The translations under genes were made by a program, and so were the position numbers. A stretch of DNA of 64,000 nucleotides from assembly GCF_007997015.1 (NCBI RefSeq), contig NZ_VOSM01000001.1, positions 744,001-808,000 of the forward strand, in the 5' to 3' direction. The notes under the pieces are model-generated. The model did no database searches. It worked only from the letters and a program-made list of their open reading frames with translations, and was not told where the DNA came from. Below, in pieces: positions 22,932 to 30,294 of the stretch. Source of the stretch: Lujinxingia vulgaris. Its GTDB lineage: Bacteria > Myxococcota_A > Bradymonadia > Bradymonadales > Bradymonadaceae. How positions within the stretch are numbered: position 1 is the stretch's first letter; the number at the start of each line of letters is the position of its first letter.

Positions 22932-23732
22932 TTAAAAGCCGTGCTCCAGGCCGGTCTTGGCGCGGTAGGCGTGCAAAAAGGTGTAGGCGCGGCGCGTCTC
23001 GTGGGCGTTGGGGCGGCGACCGCTGTGGGCGATGGCCTCCCCGCCTTCGGGGCCGTTGTCGATGAGCACCTCGGCCTCATTGGGGCCGAGCAGACGCATC
23101 TTCACCTGGCTTGTGCAGAGGGTGTCGCGATCGGGGTGGCGGTAGAGCCCCAGTGAAGCGGTGGGCAGCATGATCTTGCTGACTTCGCGCGGCTCCGGGG
23201 TGGTGTTGGTGACCGTCAGCGGGATCGTCGCCCACAACGCATAGTGCGTCTCGTCGGGGAGGCGAAGATCCAGTGCGCAGATCGGGTGATCTTCAAGCCC
23301 CTCGCCGGCATCCGGCGCACAGACCGGCGCCCGAAAGGAGGTGCAGATCTGCCCGGAGTCCACCGGCCCGTAGAGCCCCGGCGAGGTGCGTGGCGCGGGA
23401 AGATCGAGAAGATGCACGTTGCCGCCCGGGTGCAGCGCCTCGATGCGAAGCCCCAGGGGCAGCCCCAGCACCACTTGCATGGTGAGCCCCGCCGGACATA
23501 GAAGCTGCGGGGTAGGGAAGGCCAGGAGTGCGCGCTCGCCAAAGTTCGGAAGAAAGCGCAGCGCGCTGCAACTTGCAGGAAGGGCACAATGTCGCGTGCT
23601 AAGCTCCTCGCCAGTGTCGATCACCAGCGCCTGCGCGCCACGACGTTTGAGGTGAAGGGGTTTATCGTAGACGTTGAGCGCTTTAAGCGCACCGTCGTCG
23701 AGTTTGATCTGCAGGGGCCACCGGGTTTCCAT
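22932..23732 (-). CDS. Conserved hypothetical protein cotranscribed with the MscS-type channel (possibly DUF432-like)
   Basis: I place the start at ATG 23732 (METRWPLQIKLDDG), since the open frame upstream is Pro/Arg-rich and overlaps the divergent gene. The product has 266 residues, no signal peptide and no membrane helix. It reads as largely beta strand (LRIEALHPGGNVHLLDLPAP, ATIPLTVTNTTPEPREVSK, DTLCTSQVKMRLLGPNEAEV). Archaeal and some bacterial MscS genes sit next to a soluble DUF432 protein, and the length and position fit; I cannot confirm the family by eye. It lies 15 bases upstream of the channel gene, suggesting a channel-associated role. Confidence 0.72.
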   Translation of the reverse strand: METRWPLQIKLDDGALKALNVYDKPLHLKRRGAQALVIDTGEELSTRHCALPASCSALRFLPNFGERALLAFPTPQLLCPAGLTMQVVLGLPLGLRIEALHPGGNVHLLDLPAPRTSPGLYGPVDSGQICTSFRAPVCAPDAGEGLEDHPICALDLRLPDETHYALWATIPLTVTNTTPEPREVSKIMLPTASLGLYRHPDRDTLCTSQVKMRLLGPNEAEVLIDNGPEGGEAIAHSGRRPNAHETRRAYTFLHAYRAKTGLEHGF

Positions 23733-23780
23733 AGACGACCGTAAGCGCCGGGCATTGCCGACGCATAAGAGAGCGAGAGA

Positions 23781-25154
23781 GTGAGGAGAGGCCAGAGATG
23801 GTGGGCGGGGGGAGTCAGCGCGGTCGGCCTGGCTGCGCTCGCCATTGGCGTCCTCGGAGAGGCCGACGAGGAGCAGATTAAGCACAGCGTCGACTTGGAG
23901 CAAGGGGTGCTCGCCCCCTATCAGGGCGAGGTTGAGCAGCCTCGCGCTCTGGCGGGTGATGATGCACCGCCGACGCAGGCGCGATGGGTGCAGGTGCTCG
24001 ATGAGGACGAGCGCGCGCTGGCGTCACGGGTGATGGTGAGCGCGCCGGGGCTGTGGCCCCCCGTAGTAACTCGCAGCGATGAGGCAGGCTACGTGGCGCT
24101 GCCCGAGCCCGGCGCGCGCGGCCCGGGCAAAGAGCCGATGCGCTTTTATGAGTTCCTGGCCCGCAGCGACGACGACGACGACGAGCCCCGGGCCTTCTGG
24201 GGCGTGATTCAGGGCCCGGGCGGTCCGGTCTTTGCCGAGGAGGGCGCGCGTTTTGTGCGCGCGGCCCCCGCCGCCGATCTTCGCCTGGGCATCGTCGACG
24301 CCGAGGGCGCGCCGGTGGAGGGGGCGTTTGTGCGACTCTCGCGTGATAGCCTCGCGCTTTTGCATCTGCACGTGACTACACGCGAAGATGGCGTGGCGGC
24401 GTTTCGACAGATTCCTCCGGGCACTTATTACGTGACCATCGACGCCGACAGGCACTCCCGGCGCACCCTGCAGGTGCAGCATGAGGCCGACGACGCGTTT
24501 ATGCTCAACGTCGAACTTCTCGAAGGCGGCGGGTTGCGCATGCCCGAGGCCTGGCGCGCGCCGGTGGCCCAGGTGCTGGGGCAGTCGAGCTCGAAGTCGT
24601 CTGCAAGCGAAGCGCCTTCGCCTGAAGACGCCACATCCGAAAAAAAAGACGACGAAGTCGCGCGCGAGGCGCTTGAGATCTATGTGGCCGATCCGCAGGG
24701 CGCCGGTGTGAGCGGCGCCTGGGTGGAGGTCTGGCAGGCTGGCGAGCGTGTGGCCTCGGGCGTGAGCGCGGGAAGTCGCGCGCTGCATGTGCAGGTGCCC
24801 GCCGGCGCGCCGCTCACCGTGTACGCCACGCATCCCGGCTGGGGTGAGGGGCAGCTTGGGGGCGTTAAGGCCGGCGCACGGGGCGGCGCGACAGTGCGTC
24901 TGGGGCGGCCGCTGCTCTCGGCGCCGGTGCCTGATCGGGTGCGCTCGATGTCGGCGATTGAGGCAGCGTTGGAGCAGCGCATTGTCGACACCGGTTCTGG
25001 CCACCAGATCGATGTGGTGGACCCGCAGAGTGCCGCGGCCCGCGCCGGGGTTGAGCGCGGCGATGCGCTGGTCTTTGCGCGGCGGGTTGGCGGGGAGATG
25101 CGGGTGACGGTCTCGCGGGGCGGCAGTTTTCTGGAGGTCGCGCTGCCGCAGTGA
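23781..25154 (+). CDS. Exported protein with two Ig-like/carboxypeptidase-regulatory repeats and a C-terminal PDZ-like domain
   Basis: GTG 23781 has a purine-rich leader (gagagcgagaga). The 457-residue product starts with a signal anchor (RWWAGGVSAVGLAALAIGVLG) without a lipobox. Two segments resemble carboxypeptidase-regulatory or Ig-like folds: about residues 170-240 (LRLGIVDAEGAPVEGAFVRL, PPGTYYVTIDADRHSRRTL) and about 295-375 (EIYVADPQGAGVSGAWVEVW). A Ser/Glu/Lys-rich linker separates them. The last 60 residues look like a PDZ domain (VVDPQSAAARAGVERGDALV). No protease motif is present, so a periplasmic or surface scaffold is the best guess. It is divergent from the channel-partner gene, with 48 bases between starts. 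Confidence 0.78.
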   Translation: MRRGQRWWAGGVSAVGLAALAIGVLGEADEEQIKHSVDLEQGVLAPYQGEVEQPRALAGDDAPPTQARWVQVLDEDERALASRVMVSAPGLWPPVVTRSDEAGYVALPEPGARGPGKEPMRFYEFLARSDDDDDEPRAFWGVIQGPGGPVFAEEGARFVRAAPAADLRLGIVDAEGAPVEGAFVRLSRDSLALLHLHVTTREDGVAAFRQIPPGTYYVTIDADRHSRRTLQVQHEADDAFMLNVELLEGGGLRMPEAWRAPVAQVLGQSSSKSSASEAPSPEDATSEKKDDEVAREALEIYVADPQGAGVSGAWVEVWQAGERVASGVSAGSRALHVQVPAGAPLTVYATHPGWGEGQLGGVKAGARGGATVRLGRPLLSAPVPDRVRSMSAIEAALEQRIVDTGSGHQIDVVDPQSAAARAGVERGDALVFARRVGGEMRVTVSRGGSFLEVALPQ

Positions 25155-25187
25155 GTCGCAATGGTGTTGCTGGAAAGTGGTTTGATT

Positions 25188-25958
25188 TCAGGGGTTTATG
25201 TTGCCAATAAGATCGATCTTTCCGGTCGTCTTCAGGTAGAGTTCCGTCAAATCCCTCACCTCGCCGGACTTCATCTTCCGGTCGAGTTCGGCGCGGCTGA
25301 TGTCCATCGCGAGCTCGCCGCCCTGCAGGAGCACGAAGCGGGAGCAGAGGCGCTCAAGCATATCCAGGATATGGCTGGAGAGGAGGATGGCGCCGCCCTG
25401 ATCGCAGTGGCGCTGGAGGCGAGTGCGCAAGCGAGCGGTGGATTCGGGGTCGAGCCCGACGAAGGACTCGTCGAGCACCAGCAGTTTGGGGCTGCCGAGC
25501 AGCACCGAGGCGATGGCGAGCTTTCGGGCCATGCCGCCGGAGTACTCTTTGAGCACGACATGGCGAGCATCTTCGAGCTCGGTGATGGCCAGCAGCTCCT
25601 CGATCTCGGCGTCGCGCTGAGCTGCGGGAAGTTCGCGCAGCTCGGCCACAAAGTGCAGGTACTCCAGGCCCGTGAGGTAATCGAGCATGGCCAGGTGCTG
25701 GGGCACAAAGCCCAGGTGTTTGCGGGCCTCCACCGGGTTTGCGACCACGTCGACGCCGTTGATGTGCACGCTGCCCTCATCGGGGGCGGTGATGCCGGCG
25801 ACGCAGCCCATCGTCGAGGATTTGCCGGCGCCGTTGGGGCCGATCAACGCTACAAACTCGCCCGGCGCGATGCTCAGGTTGACCTGATTGACGGCGACAA
25901 GCCGGCGGTAGCGCTTGGTGAGGTTCTCTAAGACCAGGGCAGGGGTGGGGGCGGTCAT
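25188..25958 (-). CDS. ABC transporter ATP-binding protein (ABC-2-type exporter family)
   Basis: Nucleotide-binding subunit of 256 residues. I take ATG 25958 (MTAPTPALVLENLTKRYRRL). It overlaps the upstream permease stop as ATGA, showing translational coupling; the longer frame is only the permease in another register. Walker A is GPNGAGKSS, the signature YSGGMARKLAIASVL, and Walker B LLVLDESFVGLDPES. The H-loop reads LLSSHILDML. The pattern (short NBD, single permease partner, EcsA/CcmA-like subfamily) suggests export or membrane maintenance rather than uptake. Cargo is unknown. Confidence 0.93.
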   Translation of the reverse strand: MTAPTPALVLENLTKRYRRLVAVNQVNLSIAPGEFVALIGPNGAGKSSTMGCVAGITAPDEGSVHINGVDVVANPVEARKHLGFVPQHLAMLDYLTGLEYLHFVAELRELPAAQRDAEIEELLAITELEDARHVVLKEYSGGMARKLAIASVLLGSPKLLVLDESFVGLDPESTARLRTRLQRHCDQGGAILLSSHILDMLERLCSRFVLLQGGELAMDISRAELDRKMKSGEVRDLTELYLKTTGKIDLIGNINP

Positions 25959-27478
25959 GCGGGGCTCCGGCCGGGGGCGGCGGGTGAGGAGGACGGGGAG
26001 GGCAGAACGAGGGCTGCGGCGATGAGGGTGGCGCTCACCACCAGCGCGACGGGGAGCGAGAGGCCGGCCAGCGCGGCGAGTATCAGGGTGACGCCGGCGG
26101 GCAGCCAGCGCTCGCGGGTGCGGGTCTGGGGCAGCAGGCGCAGCGCCGCGGCAAGCCCCGTGGCGAGCGCGAGCGAAGCGAGCGCGACGAGCCAGGCGCC
26201 GGGCTCTGTGCGCCATAGTCCGTTGATCAGCGCGACGAGCAGCGCAAAGGGGAGGGCCAGAAAGAAGACTTCGCGCACGGCCAGGCGAAACACGGCGTTG
26301 TCCACATCGGTCGGCGCCAGCGCAAGCGCGGTGGGGCTGTGCAGACGCCCGGCCTGGCGGGAGACGCGCAGCCAGGGATTGATGATCAGCGCGAGCATTA
26401 AGGTCGGCGCCATCGCCACCGCCCAGCCGGGGCGCGCCGCCGTTTCGATCACGGCCAGTCCCACCGCGGCGAGCACGAGGACCACGGCGTAGCCCACACG
26501 TCCGGCGGCCAGGCGGCGGTCGCCGTCGAGTACCAGCGCCCGGTAGGCCAGCGCCGCACCGCGGCTCAAACCCCGCTCCAGGCGCTGCGGCACCTCAAAG
26601 GAGGAGCGCTGGTAGTCCATCACCGCCTGAAACTCCGCGCTGTCGGCCTCGCGGAAGCGCGCGGCCATCGCGTGGTAATGCCCCGCAAAAGTGCGCCACG
26701 ACGTCAGCATGGCAAAAAGCCAGGCGCCGGCGAGCAGCGCGCTGCCGATTAAGAAAGGCTCACTGATGCGCTCCAGGCGCAGCGGCTCACCCAGGAGTAA
26801 CTTCCAGAAAAGCGCGGCGATCACCACCGCCGCGAGCCCCGCGCCGGGCGCATAAAGAAAGACCTGGCCGCTGCCGCCGTAGATATCACCACCGAGCTTC
26901 GGCCCACCTTTTTGGGAGTGCTCGTCAGGAATCAGCTGTCGGCCGGCCAGCACCATCGCGCACATCGAGAGGCCCGCGCCCAACCACAACGCCCCGAAGA
27001 GCATCGCGATCGACGCCAGCGCCGCGCCCACACCCCCATTCCACATCAGCGGCACAAAAATCAGGCTGGCCGCCGCCGCGCTCAAAGTCGCTTCGGTGAG
27101 CGTGGAGAGGGTGCGGTCCACAAAAAACGCCGAAGGCCGGATGGGCAGAGGTTGCAACGCCAGCGCATCACTGCGCCGAAAGAGCAGCTCCATCACCCGG
27201 AAGTTGAGCACCGAAGCCAGAAGAGCGCTCAGCCAGAAGGCCGCCTCCAGCGCGTTCTGACCCGGCGGCAGGCGATCGGCCTCGACGCCCTGGCTCGTCG
27301 CCAGCGCTTCGGGCGGCGCCAGCAGATCAGGCGCAAGAAGATGCCCGACGCCCAGGAGCGCGAGCACGCCCAGCGCGCTCATCAGCAGGGTGAGCGGTCG
27401 GTTGGAGTGGCGAGCAGCGGCGCGGTTTCGCCACTGCTGGCCCCGCAGCGCGAGCACGCGCCAGAGGTTGGCATTCAC
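25955..27478 (-). CDS. Large multi-span ABC transporter permease partner
   Basis: Integral membrane protein of 507 residues with about 12 hydrophobic segments, for example TLLMSALGVLALLGVGHLLAP near the N terminus and LASLALATGLAAALRLLP near the C terminus. A cytoplasmic stretch in the middle (about residues 265-320, WRTFAGHYHAMAARFREADS) separates two membrane halves. It resembles ABC-2/EcsB-type permeases rather than any importer family. Its stop overlaps the start of the ATPase gene by four bases, so the two make one transporter. No exported substrate can be inferred. Confidence 0.85.
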   Translation of the reverse strand: MNANLWRVLALRGQQWRNRAAARHSNRPLTLLMSALGVLALLGVGHLLAPDLLAPPEALATSQGVEADRLPPGQNALEAAFWLSALLASVLNFRVMELLFRRSDALALQPLPIRPSAFFVDRTLSTLTEATLSAAAASLIFVPLMWNGGVGAALASIAMLFGALWLGAGLSMCAMVLAGRQLIPDEHSQKGGPKLGGDIYGGSGQVFLYAPGAGLAAVVIAALFWKLLLGEPLRLERISEPFLIGSALLAGAWLFAMLTSWRTFAGHYHAMAARFREADSAEFQAVMDYQRSSFEVPQRLERGLSRGAALAYRALVLDGDRRLAAGRVGYAVVLVLAAVGLAVIETAARPGWAVAMAPTLMLALIINPWLRVSRQAGRLHSPTALALAPTDVDNAVFRLAVREVFFLALPFALLVALINGLWRTEPGAWLVALASLALATGLAAALRLLPQTRTRERWLPAGVTLILAALAGLSLPVALVVSATLIAAALVLPSPSSSPAAPGRSPA

Positions 27479-27534
27479 AATTCAATCAGCCTGAGCAAGT
27501 TCAACGTCGAGGGGCAATCTGGCGACTATGCGCC

Positions 27535-27924
27535 TTATTCGTTAGCATGCGTGGGGGAAGTCGTCTCGGAGCGCTCCGGCAAGTTCAGCGGCTCGGCGCC
27601 CGCGCTTTGATCGCCGCGCGAACCGTGATAGACGGGGCTTGGCGAGCCCTGCCGCTCCATCACGGAGCTGACTTCGCGGTGGATGTTGCGAAGACGCATC
27701 TCCACGGTCGGCGCCAGCGGGCTGGCTGGGTAACGTTTCAAAAACGCCTCGTACCCCGAGAGCGCCTCACCGTAGTTTCCCCCGCGATAATGGACCTCGG
27801 CCGCCTCAAAGAGCTCGGTCTCGGTGGCCTCCGGCTCGGAGCAGGCCATCATCGCCAGCATACTTACTACCAGCAGTGCCCCTAACCGTGCGCGCGCTCG
27901 GCGCGCTATCCCTGGAATACTCAT
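27535..27924 (-). CDS. Small TPR-type lipoprotein
   Basis: ATG 27924 (MSIPGIARRARARLG) has GGAG with a 6-base gap upstream. An Arg-rich n-region, a hydrophobic core and the lipobox LAMMAC place the lipidated Cys at residue 28 of 129. Residues about 38-75 form one TPR-like hairpin (AAEVHYRGGNYGEALSGYEA, FLKRYPASPLAPTVEMRL), reminiscent of YbgF/BamD-type outer-membrane accessory proteins. The C-terminal 40 residues are polar and disordered-looking. Its start codon overlaps that of era on the other strand, so each gene's promoter must lie inside the other's coding sequence. Confidence 0.78.
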   Translation of the reverse strand: MSIPGIARRARARLGALLVVSMLAMMACSEPEATETELFEAAEVHYRGGNYGEALSGYEAFLKRYPASPLAPTVEMRLRNIHREVSSVMERQGSPSPVYHGSRGDQSAGAEPLNLPERSETTSPTHANE

Positions 27925-28867
27925 GTCGGACTCCACACCCCTTGAACTGCCCGCCGGATTTGTCGCTCTGGTGGGTCAGCCCAACGTGGGCAAATCTACG
28001 CTGATGAACGCCGTGCTCGGCGTGAAGGTGGCCATCGCCACCTCCAAACCCCAGACCACGCGCAACCGCATCTTAGGGGTGCAGACCTTAAGTGGAAAGG
28101 GCCAGCTCTGCTTTGTGGACACCCCCGGCATCCACCAGGGGCCCAAGCGGCTCAACCGGGTGATGAACGAGGTCGCCCTGCAGAGCCTGCGCGAAGTCGA
28201 CGTGGTCTGCCATATGGTCGACGCCGCAGCCCTCGCCGGCTGGCAGCGCCGCACTGGCCAGCAGGGGCTTCCGCCGGAGGAACGCTATGTCATTGAACGT
28301 CTCTCCCAGGCCGAGGTGCCCGCGCTGCTGGTGCTCAACAAGATCGACCAGATCAAAGATAAGAACCTCCTGCTCCCGATGATCGACGCGCTCACCGAGC
28401 GCACCGATTACGCCGCGGTCGTGCCACTCAGCGCGCTGACGGGTGAGCAGCTCGATGCCTTTGTGGAGACGGTGCTCGCGCAACTTCCTCACCAGGGGCT
28501 GCTCTTCCCGGAAGATATGCTCACCGACCAGGCCGAGCGTTTTCTGGCCGCGGAGTTTGTACGCGAGCAGGTCATGCTGCAGACCCGAAAAGAGATCCCC
28601 TACAGCGTGGCGGTGGAGGTCGAGCATTTTAATGAAGATGAGGCGCGCGACCTGCTTGAGATCTCGGCGGTGATTCACGTCGAGCGCGACAGCCAGAAGG
28701 GCATCATCATCGGGCAGGGCGGCCAGCGTATCAAAGCCATCGGGCAGGCTGCCCGCGCCGAACTGGAGCGCTTCTTTGGCCGCCAGGTCTTTTTAGAGAC
28801 CTTCGTGCGCGTCGAGCCGCAGTGGAGCGAGAAGTCGCGCCACCTGCACCGTTTTGGTTACGAATAA
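27923..28867 (+). CDS. era: GTPase Era
   Basis: Ribosome-biogenesis GTPase binding the 3' end of 16S rRNA. ATG 27923 gives 314 residues, close to the family's about 300. G1 is GQPNVGKST, G3 DTPG (FVDTPGIHQGPKRLNR), G4 NKID, and G5 near VPLSALTG. The C-terminal KH domain has SQKGIIIGQGGQRIKAIG, followed by the usual IFLETFVRV-like strand (QVFLETFVRVEPQWSEK). No good Shine-Dalgarno precedes the ATG. der follows closely on the same strand, so two 30S/50S assembly GTPases are neighbours here. Confidence 0.97.
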   Translation: MSDSTPLELPAGFVALVGQPNVGKSTLMNAVLGVKVAIATSKPQTTRNRILGVQTLSGKGQLCFVDTPGIHQGPKRLNRVMNEVALQSLREVDVVCHMVDAAALAGWQRRTGQQGLPPEERYVIERLSQAEVPALLVLNKIDQIKDKNLLLPMIDALTERTDYAAVVPLSALTGEQLDAFVETVLAQLPHQGLLFPEDMLTDQAERFLAAEFVREQVMLQTRKEIPYSVAVEVEHFNEDEARDLLEISAVIHVERDSQKGIIIGQGGQRIKAIGQAARAELERFFGRQVFLETFVRVEPQWSEKSRHLHRFGYE

Positions 28868-28944
28868 AGAAAAGAGCAGCACCTCCGAAGTTCAACATGG
28901 CCGCGCGAATTGCGCCGCCGCACCATGCAAGTGACGAAACTACC

Positions 28945-30267
28945 ATGGCCTTTATGATCGCCATCGTCGGCCGCCCCAACGTGGGGAAGAGCCGCCTCTT
29001 TAACCGCCTGATCGAGTCGCAGACCGCGATTGTGCACGACTTTGAGGGTGTGACCCGCGATCGCCAGTACGGCGATGGCGACTGGTTCGGCCGCCCCTTC
29101 ACCGTGGTCGACACCGGTGGTTTTGTGCCGCGCTCCGAAGACCCGATGCTCGTGCAGATGCGCCACCAGGCGCAGCTGGCCGTCGATGAAGCCGACGCCA
29201 TCATCTTTGTGGTCGACGGTCGCGCCGGGCTTGCCGGAGCCGACCAGGAGATTTTTGAGTTGCTGCGCACCACCGACAAACCGGTGTATCTGGCGGTCAA
29301 CAAGATCGACACCTGGACCGGCCAGGAGCAGTTCCTTGCGGACTTCTATCAGCTGGGCGTGCCTCTTTACTCCCTGAGCGCGGAGCACGGCATTGGCCTC
29401 GACCCGCTGATGGACGACGTGATGGAGCACGCGCCCAAGGGCGAAGTGCTTAAAGACGAGCCTTTCGCGCGCATCGCCGTGGTGGGTAAGCCCAACGCCG
29501 GAAAATCCAGCACGATCAACGCCTTGCTGGGCGAAAACCGCCTGCTCACGAGCGATGTGGCCGGGACCACCCGCGACGCCATCGACACGATGGTGCGCGT
29601 CGACGGCAAAGAGTACCTGGTCATCGACACCGCCGGTCTTCGCCGCAAGCGCAGCATCAGCCAGCGCCTTGAGGAGTTCTCGGTGGTGCAGGCCATCCGC
29701 AGCATCGACCGCGCCGATGTGGCGCTGCTGGTGCTCGACGCCACCCAGCCCATCTCCACCCAGGACAAAAAGATCGCCTCGGTGGTGCAGAACCGCGGGC
29801 GCGGCTGCGTGATCCTCGTCAACAAATGGGATCTCGTCGAGAAAGACACCAACACCGCCGGCGAGTATGTGAAGTCGCTGCGGCAAGAGCTGCAGTTTGT
29901 GGATTATGCGCCGGTGATCTTTGTCTCGGCGCTCACCGGGCAGCGCGTGCACAAGATCCTCGGCGCGGTCGACACGGTCTTTGAGCAGTACACCCGACGC
30001 GTTCAGACCTCCGAGCTCAACCGCTTCCTGGAAGGGGCCGTGGCCCGGCACTCGCCGCCGATGCACGGCAACCGCCGCGCGAAGTTCTTCTACATCTCGC
30101 AGGTCGCCACCCGCCCGCCGACCTTTATGTTCTCGGTCAACTATGTTGACGCGGTGGCGCCCTCGTACCGGAAGTATCTGGAGAACCAGCTGCGCGAGGC
30201 CTACACCTTTGAAGGGGTGCCCCTTCGCACGGTGCTGCGCCCGCGTCAGCAACGCGAACGCGATTAA
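28945..30267 (+). CDS. der: GTPase Der (EngA), double G-domain
   Basis: Tandem-GTPase factor for 50S ribosome assembly. I choose ATG 28945 (MAFMIAIVGRPNVGKSRLFN); the frame is open 41 codons further upstream but that part overlaps the era 3' end. The 440-residue product has two G1 loops (GRPNVGKS and GKPNAGKSS), two G3 motifs (VDTGGFV and IDTAGLRRK) and two NKxD motifs (VNKIDTW and VNKWDLV). The KH-like C-terminal domain ends with the basic RPRQQRERD. It probably shares a transcript with era; the downstream kinase gene starts 27 bases past its stop. Confidence 0.97.
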   Translation: MAFMIAIVGRPNVGKSRLFNRLIESQTAIVHDFEGVTRDRQYGDGDWFGRPFTVVDTGGFVPRSEDPMLVQMRHQAQLAVDEADAIIFVVDGRAGLAGADQEIFELLRTTDKPVYLAVNKIDTWTGQEQFLADFYQLGVPLYSLSAEHGIGLDPLMDDVMEHAPKGEVLKDEPFARIAVVGKPNAGKSSTINALLGENRLLTSDVAGTTRDAIDTMVRVDGKEYLVIDTAGLRRKRSISQRLEEFSVVQAIRSIDRADVALLVLDATQPISTQDKKIASVVQNRGRGCVILVNKWDLVEKDTNTAGEYVKSLRQELQFVDYAPVIFVSALTGQRVHKILGAVDTVFEQYTRRVQTSELNRFLEGAVARHSPPMHGNRRAKFFYISQVATRPPTFMFSVNYVDAVAPSYRKYLENQLREAYTFEGVPLRTVLRPRQQRERD

Positions 30268-30294
30268 ATGACTTAAGGCCACGGGAGTGGAGCG

